Assembly: GCA_007118975.1 (NCBI GenBank)
Contig: SKQO01000027.1
Location: 1-49,547 of the forward strand
Reading direction: 5' to 3'
DNA from: Halobacteriales archaeon
GTDB taxonomy: Archaea; Halobacteriota; Halobacteria; Halobacteriales; SKNY01
Length of the DNA: 49,547 bases
The notes beneath the pieces are model-generated. The model was not told the DNA's origin. It was given only the letters and a program-made list of their open reading frames with translations, and did no database searches. Both the position numbers and the translations under genes were made by a program. Positions 12,556-20,993 of this stretch are shown piece by piece; position 1 is the stretch's first letter, and every line of letters begins with the position of its first letter.

Positions 12556-12876
12556 TTTCTGCCATATCTGAGGCGATGAATCATGATGGATATGCGCATA
12601 GAGACCGTCTCAGTGCCGAATTCGCCGGATTTTATCTCTTTTCTTTGAATGGTCAAAAGATTTTCACGATCCGAGATATCCGCGCTGGAAATATCGTGAA
12701 TTCTCATAAGTTATGCCACGCTTCGAGCCCACCTCCACACACCTGCCCCCTATCTATGGCAAGTATTCACACCCGGATGGTCGGTCATACGGTGTGGTCC
12801 CCAGCGGCCGGGTCGTGGATTCCTAGAGCCGACCGGAACCCAAAAGCACCTTTGGCTGACCGGCCCCACGTTCAGT
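12556..12876. other. Intergenic region without a recognised gene
   Basis: These 321 bases separate the minus-strand small membrane protein gene from the plus-strand UPF0212 gene. An ORF of 116 codons crosses the region, but its composition is not haloarchaeal and it overlaps the UPF0212 start. It presumably holds the UPF0212 promoter, though I see no clear TATA box at the expected distance. No tRNA-like sequence is visible. Confidence 0.4.
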
Positions 12877-13227
12877 ATGAACTATGAGGTTGTCATGGAA
12901 GCAGCGTGGCTCGTCCGGGATGTCGAGACCGTGGACGACGCGATCGGGGTTGCCGTTAGCGAGGCAGGCTCACGCTTGAACGAGTCGGGACTCGACTACG
13001 TTGAGGTGGAAGTCGGCGTCACCGGCTGTCCCTTCTGCGACGAGCCCTTCGATTCGGCGTTTTTGGCCGCCGAGACTGCCATCGTTGGTTTGATACTGGA
13101 AATCACGATCTTCAATGCCGAATCGGAGGAACACGCCACCCGCATCGCAAAGAGCGAGGTCGGTAGTTCGCTCCGCAACGTCCCGTTGACCGTGATCGAG
13201 GTAATCCCCGAGGAGGGCGACGAGTAA
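12877..13227 (+). CDS. UPF0212 (DUF555) family protein
   Basis: A 116-residue member of an archaeal family of unknown function. It shows the family features: an N-terminal YEVVMEAAW strand, a CPFC cysteine pair at about residues 50-53 that could bind metal, and a C-terminal [10 protein letters not shown] strand. Length is normal for the family. It precedes an HTH-CBS regulator by 41 bases on the same strand; that gene has its own AT-rich promoter-like sequence, so co-transcription is uncertain. Confidence 0.85.
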   Translation: MNYEVVMEAAWLVRDVETVDDAIGVAVSEAGSRLNESGLDYVEVEVGVTGCPFCDEPFDSAFLAAETAIVGLILEITIFNAESEEHATRIAKSEVGSSLRNVPLTVIEVIPEEGDE

Positions 13228-13268
13228 CGTCCGAATCTTTTTGTATTACTCTAGGTAATCCTCCCTCC

Positions 13269-13808
13269 ATGGATCTCCCGACCCCGCAAGACATTCGGGA
13301 ACGACGGACGTCCCTGGGCCTGACACAGAGCGAACTCGCCGAACGGGCATCGGTCTCGCAGCCCTTGATCGCGCGCATCGAGGGTGAAGACGTCGATCCC
13401 CGGCTGTCCACGTTGCGACGAATCATTAATGCCTTGGAGGAGGCCGAGGGCGGGGTCGAACGAGCACAGGACCTCATGCACGAGGACGTCGTCTCGGTTC
13501 GACCGGACCAGCCCCTTCGCGAGGCGGTTCGGCTGATGAACGAGGAAGCCTACTCGCAGTTACCTGTCCTCGAAAATGGTGTTCCCGTTGGAAGTATCAG
13601 CCAAAGTGGGCTCGTGCAGGTACCCGAGGACGCACGCGAGGAACCGGTCGCCCGACACGCGAGCGATAGCTTTCCGACCGTCTCTCGCGAGGCAACGATC
13701 GACGAGATCAGTAATCTACTTGAGCACTACAAGGCGGTCCTGGTGACGGACGGCGGCGAGACCGTCGGCATCATCACCGAGGCCGATATCGCTGCCCGGC
13801 TCGAGTAA
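13269..13808 (+). CDS. XRE-type HTH regulator with two CBS domains
   Basis: A 179-residue protein with an N-terminal XRE/cro-type helix-turn-helix (residues about 8-60; [21 protein letters not shown]) fused to a pair of CBS motifs (about 67-178; [18 protein letters not shown] and a second starting [14 protein letters not shown]). CBS pairs usually bind adenine nucleotides, so it is probably a DNA-binding regulator sensing cellular energy or nucleotide state; that is family inference. It ends 7 bases from the convergent purM stop, a purine gene. Regulation of purM by it is only suggested by position. Confidence 0.88.
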   Translation: MDLPTPQDIRERRTSLGLTQSELAERASVSQPLIARIEGEDVDPRLSTLRRIINALEEAEGGVERAQDLMHEDVVSVRPDQPLREAVRLMNEEAYSQLPVLENGVPVGSISQSGLVQVPEDAREEPVARHASDSFPTVSREATIDEISNLLEHYKAVLVTDGGETVGIITEADIAARLE

Positions 13809-13815
13809 CCGTCAT

Positions 13816-14808
13816 TCAAATGCCCGTGGTATCGAGATCCAGGCCCCGAATCGTGACGCCGCTTCCATCGGTGACGTGACCGATTATCTGCCCGTCAGTC
13901 CGATCGAGCAGGATATCCGCACCCGATACGTCGACTGCGGCCACCATGCCGGTGCCCATGTTGAACGTGCGATGCATTTCTGTTGGCGAGATGCCGCCGG
14001 TATCCTCAATCAGATCGAACACAGGTTGGGCTGGAAGCGGATCGTCGACGACGTACGCGTGAGTACCCAGACGGCCGAGATTCCGCCATCCACCACCTGT
14101 GATATGCGCAACAGCGTTGACCTCAGCCGCCCGCAGCGGCTCGAGTAGATCGGTGTAGATACGGGTGGGTTCGAGGAGCACATCACCGATCGTTTGCTCG
14201 GCCTCGGTCGGGAAGGGGTCCGTGTACTCGAATTCGCTGGTCACGGCCGTCCGGGCGAGTGTGAGCCCGTTCGAATGGATACCGGAGGAGGGAAAACCGA
14301 CCAAGAGGTTGCCGGGTTGTGCACCTCCATCGAACAACTGGTCCTTCGGTGCCATCCCCACGCAGGCGCCGGCCAGATCGAATCCGGTCACGATCTCGGG
14401 GAGAATGGCAAGTTCGCCCCCGAGGATGGCGACCTCTGCGCACTCGGCCGCCCTGACGAGCCCCTTGGCGAGTGCTTCCGAGAGCGATTCGTCTGCTTCA
14501 TCCATGGCCAAATAGTCGACGAATGCCAGCGGTTCGATGCCTATCGCCACCAGGTCGTTGACGTTCATCGCCATGCAGTCGATGCCGATCGTGTCGTATC
14601 GGCCCATTGCGTGGGCGACGAGTAGTTTGGTGCCGACCCCGTCGGTGGCTAGCGCGAGATACCGATCGCCGAGATCGAGTAGGCCCGCATACTGGGCGGT
14701 ATCGAAGTCACCGAGAACACGAGCGATTGTCGAGGTTGCGGCCTCGCTCGCGGCACGGTCTACTCCAGCTGCTGCGTACGTGAGTCCCTCTTCTTCAGTA
14801 TCCGTCAT
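13816..14808 (-). CDS. purM: Phosphoribosylformylglycinamidine cyclo-ligase (AIR synthetase)
   Basis: Catalyses ATP-dependent closure of FGAM to AIR in purine synthesis. At 330 residues it has the PurM architecture: TYAAAGVD near the N-terminus, LATDGVGTK (nucleotide binding), the DCMAMNVNDLVAIGIEPLAF block, a GFPSSGIHSNGLTLAR stretch and the closing AHITGGGWRNLGRL. All key blocks are present. It is a single gene converging with the HTH-CBS gene. Its upstream region is shared with the prkA operon leader. Confidence 0.95.
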   Translation of the reverse strand: MTDTEEEGLTYAAAGVDRAASEAATSTIARVLGDFDTAQYAGLLDLGDRYLALATDGVGTKLLVAHAMGRYDTIGIDCMAMNVNDLVAIGIEPLAFVDYLAMDEADESLSEALAKGLVRAAECAEVAILGGELAILPEIVTGFDLAGACVGMAPKDQLFDGGAQPGNLLVGFPSSGIHSNGLTLARTAVTSEFEYTDPFPTEAEQTIGDVLLEPTRIYTDLLEPLRAAEVNAVAHITGGGWRNLGRLGTHAYVVDDPLPAQPVFDLIEDTGGISPTEMHRTFNMGTGMVAAVDVSGADILLDRTDGQIIGHVTDGSGVTIRGLDLDTTGI

Positions 14809-15287
14809 CGCTGTTGGGCCCTCTCATGGGCGAGCAGGGGATCGCTACGGGAAAAAACGCTCCGGGTCGGCAGTTCCACGCTCGCCTGTTCAGAACCTAG
14901 ATTCACCCAGGCGAGCGGTGGTCATCGAGTGTCGGCGGGTTATTGTAGCTAGTCGGTATTCGTTACCTTCATATAGTGTTGATCTTCCCCGGTATAAACT
15001 CTTGAGCAAGGCTTATAGATATGGGGGACGTCATTCTGTTGCGATCACCCGAATGCGTGCGAGCGAGAATGCGGGCGCACGGAAAACGGCCAGCGGTAGC
15101 TGGTTCGGCGCTCGCGTTGCGGATGGTGAAGCAAATCCCTTCCCCTGTTGGTCGATTGGTGCGGTCCACGGCGAGGCTTCATCATGGGTCGGACAGGTGG
15201 GCACTCACCACCGACGTGGGCGGTGTTGGCGGACGCGATTCGGGTCACCAGCCACAACGACTGCCGTAGCCGGCACGTGAACACACA
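14809..15287. other. 479-base divergent intergenic region (purM / prkA operon)
   Basis: The longest unexplained gap between intact genes here. Two TATA-like sequences face the prkA operon: GTATAAA at 14992-14998 and CTTATAG at 15012-15018. Either would give an mRNA leader of about 245-270 bases, unusual among the leaderless genes around it. An 82-codon ORF (15021-15269) starts 26 bases after the first TATA and ends 18 bases before prkA. It is Arg-rich rather than acidic, so it may be a leader ORF or chance. Confidence 0.4.
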
Positions 15288-17363
15288 ATGTCAGGCGCAT
15301 CCGACACCCTCGACGAACTCAGTGAAGCCTACCGGGCCTCGCTCCCGGACGATCTCCGTTCGACCAGATCCTTCGCCTGGTATCTCGACGAACTGTACGA
15401 GGACCCGCTCATCGCACGAAATGCCCACCAACGTGTGGCCGACATGTTCGACCACTACGGGACAGCATACGACGAGGAAACCGGCATCGTCAAATACTGT
15501 TTGGCGACGGAAGATCCCCTCCACAACGGCGAAAACCGGTTTCACGGACGAATCATCCACCAGGCGATCCACGAGTTCGTGAACAAGCTCAAAGGGGGTG
15601 CCCGGGAACTCGGCCCCGAACGCCGCATCAAGTTGCTGCTGGGCCCTGTCGGGTCCGGAAAGTCCCATTTCGACCAGCAGCTTCGCCGGTATTTCGAGGA
15701 TTATACCCGACAAGATGCTGGCCGGATATACACTTTCCAGTGGGTCGATCTCTGCAGCGTCATTCCCGACCAGGATCCGGCGGCGGACACAGTGCAATCA
15801 CCGATGAACCAGGATCCACTGGTGTTGCTCCCCCGCGAACAGCGCGACGAAGTGATCGCGGACCTCAATGAGCGTCACGACGCACCGTATACCATTCGGA
15901 ACGAACAGGAACTGGATCGCGCTTCGACGTTCTACATGGATCGTCTCCTGGCGCATCACAACGACGACCTTCGCACCGTTCTCGAGGAGCATGTCGAGAT
16001 CGTCCGGCTTGTCGCCGACGAGAACCAGCGACAGGCTCTCGAGACCTTCGAACCGAAGGACAAGAAAAATCAGGACGAGACCGAGTTAACCGGCGACGTG
16101 AACTATTCGAAGATCGCCATCTATGGGGAGTCCGATCCACGCGCCTTCGATTACTCCGGGGCGCTGTGTAACGCCAATCGTGGTATCTTCAGTGGCGAGG
16201 AGCTCCTCAAGCTCCAGCGGGAGTTTCTCTACGACTTTCTACACGCCACACAGGAACGCACGATCAAGCCAAAAAACAATCCGCGGATCGACATCGACCA
16301 GGTGATTCTCGGGCGCACGAACATGCCCGAATACGAGGACAAAAAAGGCGACGAAAAGATGGAGGCATTCAACGACCGCACCAAGCGGATCGATTTCCCG
16401 TACGTCCTCGAATACGAGGCGGAGGCTGCCATCTATCGCAAACTCCTCGACAACGCCGATGTCGTCGATATTCACGTCGAGCCACACGTCCTCGAGATGG
16501 CGGGTCTGTTCGCTGTGCTTACACGCATCGATGAGCCGGACTCCGAACGAATCGGGATCGTCGAGAAGGCCAAGGCGTACAACGGGAAGATCGACGAGAG
16601 CGAGGACATCGACATCAAAAAACTGCGCGAGGAAGCCGCGACAGTGGGCGAGGCCGGTGAGGGGATGGCGGGAATCTCGCCGCGATTCGTCGGTGACGAA
16701 ATCGCCGAGGCCATCATGGACTCGCGCCATCGCGGGCGTTCGCATCTCTCGCCGTTGACGATGTTCTCGTTCTTCGAGGAGAACCTCGAACACCACGGTT
16801 CGATTCCGGCCGAGGACTTCGAGAAGTACTACCGCTACCTCGAACTGGTGCGCGAGGAGTACCGAGAACGTGTTATCGAGGACGTGCGGCACGCCCTCGC
16901 GTTCGACATCGACGAGATCCAGCGCCAGGGTGAGAAGTACATGGACCACGTGATGGCATACATCGACGATGACACCGTGGAGGACGAGCTCACCGGGCGG
17001 GACCAGGAGCCCGACGAGTCGTTCCTCCGTTCGGTCGAGCAGAAGCTCGACGTACCGGAGGATCGGAAGGACGATTTCCGCCAAGAGATCTCCAACTGGG
17101 TGTCCCGGCGGGCCCGTGAGGGGGAGACGTTCAATCCGCAGGACAACGAGCGACTCCGCCGCGCGCTCGAACGAAAGCTCTGGGAGGACAAAAAACACAA
17201 CATCAACTTCTCGGCGCTTATCTCGGCGGAGGGTCGCGATGACGAGGAACGCAGCGCCTGGATCGACGCCCTCGCCGAGCTGGGATACTCGCGGGACGGC
17301 GCCAAGGAGGTACTCGAGTTCGCCGGGGCGGAGGTGGCACGCTCCGAGCTCGAAGACGAATGA
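15288..17363 (+). CDS. prkA: PrkA-family AAA+ ATPase/serine kinase, paralogue 1
   Basis: A 691-residue member of the PrkA/YeaG family: an N-terminal AAA+ domain (PrkA AAA) followed by the PrkA kinase-like C-terminal domain. The Walker A motif is GPVGSGKS at residues 119-126. Bacterial relatives act in stationary phase, sporulation and nitrogen starvation and have been described both as protein kinases and as Lon-like ATP-dependent proteases, so the activity is not settled. It is the first gene of a tight operon with a second PrkA, a DUF444 protein and SpoVR, and overlaps prkA2 by ATGA. The acidic C-terminal half is complete. Confidence 0.93.
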   Translation: MSGASDTLDELSEAYRASLPDDLRSTRSFAWYLDELYEDPLIARNAHQRVADMFDHYGTAYDEETGIVKYCLATEDPLHNGENRFHGRIIHQAIHEFVNKLKGGARELGPERRIKLLLGPVGSGKSHFDQQLRRYFEDYTRQDAGRIYTFQWVDLCSVIPDQDPAADTVQSPMNQDPLVLLPREQRDEVIADLNERHDAPYTIRNEQELDRASTFYMDRLLAHHNDDLRTVLEEHVEIVRLVADENQRQALETFEPKDKKNQDETELTGDVNYSKIAIYGESDPRAFDYSGALCNANRGIFSGEELLKLQREFLYDFLHATQERTIKPKNNPRIDIDQVILGRTNMPEYEDKKGDEKMEAFNDRTKRIDFPYVLEYEAEAAIYRKLLDNADVVDIHVEPHVLEMAGLFAVLTRIDEPDSERIGIVEKAKAYNGKIDESEDIDIKKLREEAATVGEAGEGMAGISPRFVGDEIAEAIMDSRHRGRSHLSPLTMFSFFEENLEHHGSIPAEDFEKYYRYLELVREEYRERVIEDVRHALAFDIDEIQRQGEKYMDHVMAYIDDDTVEDELTGRDQEPDESFLRSVEQKLDVPEDRKDDFRQEISNWVSRRAREGETFNPQDNERLRRALERKLWEDKKHNINFSALISAEGRDDEERSAWIDALAELGYSRDGAKEVLEFAGAEVARSELEDE

Positions 17364-19678
17364 CCGACGCCACTGGACCCCTGGACGACGGCGAGTATTT
17401 CGTTGCCGAGGCGAACCGAGAACTCGCCGCGGCCTTCGAGGAACCGATGAGCCTCGCCACGTTCGTTAGTGAGGCGCTCGAACGCCCGTCGATCGCCGCC
17501 CACGCAAACCGGTATGTGCTCGATGCGATCGAATCAGCAGGAACGCGCACCGTCGTTGAGGAGGGCGACGACCGGGAGCGGTATCGATTTTTCGACGATC
17601 CGTACAACGACGGTGAGCACGCCATCCAGGGCAATACGGACGTGTTGAACGCGTTTGTCGAGGACCTGCGGGCGATCGCCACCGGTCGCGGCAAGGATGA
17701 AAAAATCATCTGGTTCGCGGGACCCACTGCCACCGGCAAATCCGAACTCAAACGCTGTCTGATCAGTGGCCTTCGTGAGTACTCGAAGACCGATGCGGGT
17801 CGCCGCTACACCGTCGAGTGGAACCTATCGACGGTCGATCATGAACGCGGGTTGAGCTATGGCGATCCGCCCGGCCGGCCAGAACCCGACGCGGATTCGT
17901 GGTATCAAAGCCCGGTACAGGGCCATCCGTTGCTCGTGTTCCCTCGACCGGTCAGAGACGAACTGATCGAGACGATCAATGAGCGTGCGGACACTGACGT
18001 TGCGCTGCGCCTCGAGGGTGAGATCGATCCGTTCTCCCGGGAAGCGTTCGAATATCTGGAACGTCACTATAGCCGGCGCGGTACGGATGACCTCTTTGCG
18101 CGGATCACGGACCGACACCATTTACGGGTAAGTAACTACGTGATGGACGTCGGGCGGGGGATCGGGGTCTTACAACCGGAAGATAGCGGACACCCGACCG
18201 TCAGGCTCGTCGGTACCTGGATGGAGGGAATGCTCCGCGAACTCGGTTCGAGAGGGAGAAAAGATCCACAGGCGTTTAGCTATGACGGCGTTCTCTCCCA
18301 AGGCAACAGTGGGCTGACGATCGTGGAGGACGCCGCCCAGCACGCGGACCTCCTCCAGAAATTGCTGATCGTGCCGGACGAGGGTCGGGTTAACCTGGAT
18401 CGGGGGATCGGCATGTCGGTCGATACCCAGCTGGTCATCATTTCGAATCCTGATCTCGAGGCCCGACTCGATCAGCATGCCGATGCCGGTGGCTCTGACC
18501 CACTCAAAGCGTTCAAGCGACGACTCACCAAACACGAATTCCGGTATCTCACAAACGTTAGTCTCGAAACCCAGCTGCTTCGTCGGGAACTCACCGACGA
18601 GACTGCCGTCTGGGTCGAGGAATCCTACGCGGAGATAGAAGCGCGAATGCGAGAGGCGGTCCGCTTGCCGGTCGCGGGTGATCACGCGATCAGTGGATAC
18701 CGCGAGCTTGCACCCCATGTGCTGGAAGGTGCAGCAATGTATGCGGTGCTCACGCGCCTGGATGAAGAGGATCTTCCCGCGCAGCTAAGCCTCGTCGAAA
18801 AGGCCTTGCTTTACGATCGAGGCTACCACTTCGAAGGTGACGAACGCTACGACAAGGAAGATCTGGCCATCGAGGGCGTGGCGGACGGGAGATCCGGGAT
18901 CCCGGTCACGTACACACGCGACGTGATCGCCGAACTTCTCTACCGCGAGTCCGAGCGCACCGATCCGGAACTCCCGGTTGAGGATGTCATCATGCCGCGC
19001 GATGTCCTCGGCGCGATGGCCGATAGACTCGGTGGAGAGCCGGTGTTCTCGCCGCGGGAACGGTCCACGTTCGAAGATCGCGTCGTCGCCGCAAAGCGGT
19101 TCGTCTTCGATCGCCAGGAGGTCGATGTCCTCGATGCGATGATGGACGAACGAAACGTCGACCCCGAGCGCCTCCACGAGTATGTCGAACACGTCTACGC
19201 CTGGGGGACGGACGAGACGCTCGTCGATGAACGTGGCGAGGCGGTGGAGCCGGATTCACTCCGGATGAAAGTGATCGAGGTGGAACACCTGGGCCGATTC
19301 GGCGAGGACGCGTATGACGACGGAGAACCGAGCGACGCCGTCGAACGGTTCCGGCAGGAGCAGATTATCACCGCCGTGAACCGGTACGCCTGGGAACAGC
19401 GTGACGAGGACTTCGGGGTGAGCGACGTGACGGTCACGGACATCCCCGCGATCAGGAACCTCGTGGAACGCTCGTCCTGGGAAGACGTACACCGTGTCTA
19501 CCCGGATCTGGAGCCCGATCAATGGGCGGATCCACCGGCCGATACGCAGACGGCTGACGTCAAACGTCGCACAATCGTGACCCTCACGGACCGGTTTGGG
19601 TATTCGCCCGCATCGGCGGAGTTAACCAGCCAGTACGTCCTTGCGGAGTCCTCTACGGAGTGGGGTGGGAACGCATGA
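17360..19678 (+). CDS. PrkA-family AAA+ ATPase/serine kinase, paralogue 2
   Basis: A second PrkA-type protein, 772 residues, translated from an ATG overlapping the stop of the first. Its Walker A is GPTATGKS at residues 121-128. It shares with paralogue 1 the order of blocks: a short N-terminal FV/YLDE region, PLHNGE-like DPYNDGEHAIQG, P-loop, the QSPVQGHPLLVFP stretch and the SYDGVLSQGNSGL stretch. It is longer at the C-terminus. The copies are diverged, so this is an old duplication and probably two different subunits of one complex; that is inference. Confidence 0.92.
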   Translation: MTDATGPLDDGEYFVAEANRELAAAFEEPMSLATFVSEALERPSIAAHANRYVLDAIESAGTRTVVEEGDDRERYRFFDDPYNDGEHAIQGNTDVLNAFVEDLRAIATGRGKDEKIIWFAGPTATGKSELKRCLISGLREYSKTDAGRRYTVEWNLSTVDHERGLSYGDPPGRPEPDADSWYQSPVQGHPLLVFPRPVRDELIETINERADTDVALRLEGEIDPFSREAFEYLERHYSRRGTDDLFARITDRHHLRVSNYVMDVGRGIGVLQPEDSGHPTVRLVGTWMEGMLRELGSRGRKDPQAFSYDGVLSQGNSGLTIVEDAAQHADLLQKLLIVPDEGRVNLDRGIGMSVDTQLVIISNPDLEARLDQHADAGGSDPLKAFKRRLTKHEFRYLTNVSLETQLLRRELTDETAVWVEESYAEIEARMREAVRLPVAGDHAISGYRELAPHVLEGAAMYAVLTRLDEEDLPAQLSLVEKALLYDRGYHFEGDERYDKEDLAIEGVADGRSGIPVTYTRDVIAELLYRESERTDPELPVEDVIMPRDVLGAMADRLGGEPVFSPRERSTFEDRVVAAKRFVFDRQEVDVLDAMMDERNVDPERLHEYVEHVYAWGTDETLVDERGEAVEPDSLRMKVIEVEHLGRFGEDAYDDGEPSDAVERFRQEQIITAVNRYAWEQRDEDFGVSDVTVTDIPAIRNLVERSSWEDVHRVYPDLEPDQWADPPADTQTADVKRRTIVTLTDRFGYSPASAELTSQYVLAESSTEWGGNA

Positions 19679-19694
19679 TCCGAGGTGGTCCGGT

Positions 19695-20993
19695 GTGGGC
19701 CTGAGAGATGACCTCCGGCGGTTCGAGGAGGTCGGCGAGGAGCGTCGCGACGATTTGGCTGATTTCATCCGGTATGGGGATCTCGGACCAAGCGACGCTG
19801 AGCGCGTTCGGATCCCGATCAAGATCGTCGAGCTCCCGGAGTTTGTCTATGACTTCCGGGATCGAGGCGGTGTCGGCGAGGGTGATCCCGAACCTGGCGA
19901 CCCCGTCGGGGCACCCGAGCCGGGCGACGGTGGCGACGAACCCGGAGACACACCCGGCGAACACGGCCACTACGAGATGGACCCCGCAGAATTTGCCGCA
20001 CAACTCGACGAGGCGCTTGGCCTCGAACTGGAGCCGAAGGGCAAGGCCGTCGTGGAGCGAACCGAGGGTGCGTTCACGGATCGTGCCCGCGTGGGGCCCG
20101 ACAGCACGCTCGATCTCAACTGGTTGTTCAGGGAGGCCCTCAAGCGGAAGCTCGTCCTCGACTTCGACGAGTCGTTCATGCGCGAGGTACTCCGGGTCGA
20201 GGGTATCGATCCCGACACAGCCTACCGCTGGGCACGCGAGGAGCGCATTCCCGTCGGACGCAAGTGGCTCGTCGACGAGTACGCGGACATTCCCTGCGAA
20301 GAGCGGGACCGCTGGCCGAGTATCGAGACGGTTGAGGCCGAGCTCGGTCGAACGCCAATCGTCGAGCGGATCAGACGGGAGGGGTTCGACCACCTACCGA
20401 TCCGCCGTGAAGACGAGCGCTACCGACATCCCGAGATCGTCGAGGAACGACAGAAAAACGTCGTCGTCGTCAATATTCGTGACGTTTCCGGCAGCATGGG
20501 AGCGGACAAACGCGAGCTAGTCGAGCGGACCTTTACACCCCTCGATTGGTATCTCCAGGGCAAGTACGACCACGCGGAGTTCATCTATATCGCTCACGAC
20601 GCGGAGGCCTGGGAGGTCGATCGAGAGTCGTTTTTCGGTATCACGTCCGGCGGGGGGACCAGGATTTCATCGGCCTACGAACTCGCGCAAGAACGGCTCG
20701 AAGCGTATCCGTGGACCGAGTGGAATCGATTCATCTTCGCCGCCGGGGACAGCCAAAACGCCAGTCGGGATACCGCGGATCGAGTGATCCCGCTGATCGA
20801 AAATATCAATGCGAACCAGCACGTCTACCTCGAAACACGGCCGGGTGAACGAGCGGGCCTTGGACGCCACGCACGGGCGCTCACCGACCACTTCGAAGAC
20901 GCCGAGGATGTCGTTGTCTCGGTAGTCAACCGACCGGACGACGTGATCGAGGCGATCACGGAGATTCTCACACGGGAGGGGGAAGAGACGTGA
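19695..20993 (+). CDS. yeaH: DUF444 / YeaH-YhbH family VWA-domain protein
   Basis: A 432-residue protein from a GTG start at 19695. The frame opens earlier (ATG at 19641), but that start lies inside prkA2 and the known family begins with a GLRDDLRRF-like sequence, preceded here by GAGGTG. The N-terminal part contains a low-complexity Gly/Asp/Glu/Pro linker (about residues 60-95). The C-terminal half is a von Willebrand A domain with the metal-site motif DVSGSMG (from D263) and a later GGGTRIS. In bacteria yeaG, yeaH and ycgB form one starvation-response unit, the same set found here. Its stop overlaps the spoVR GTG. Confidence 0.92.
   Translation: MGLRDDLRRFEEVGEERRDDLADFIRYGDLGPSDAERVRIPIKIVELPEFVYDFRDRGGVGEGDPEPGDPVGAPEPGDGGDEPGDTPGEHGHYEMDPAEFAAQLDEALGLELEPKGKAVVERTEGAFTDRARVGPDSTLDLNWLFREALKRKLVLDFDESFMREVLRVEGIDPDTAYRWAREERIPVGRKWLVDEYADIPCEERDRWPSIETVEAELGRTPIVERIRREGFDHLPIRREDERYRHPEIVEERQKNVVVVNIRDVSGSMGADKRELVERTFTPLDWYLQGKYDHAEFIYIAHDAEAWEVDRESFFGITSGGGTRISSAYELAQERLEAYPWTEWNRFIFAAGDSQNASRDTADRVIPLIENINANQHVYLETRPGERAGLGRHARALTDHFEDAEDVVVSVVNRPDDVIEAITEILTREGEET

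Noticed and set aside
12537-12887. 116-codon plus-strand ORF before the UPF0212 gene
   Set aside because: Low-quality composition (Pro, His, Ser), overlaps the UPF0212 start by 11 bases, and no promoter is at the right distance.
19641-19694. ATG at 19641 as the start of the DUF444 gene
   Set aside because: It would place 18 residues inside prkA2. The GTG at 19695 has GAGGTG upstream and matches the family start.
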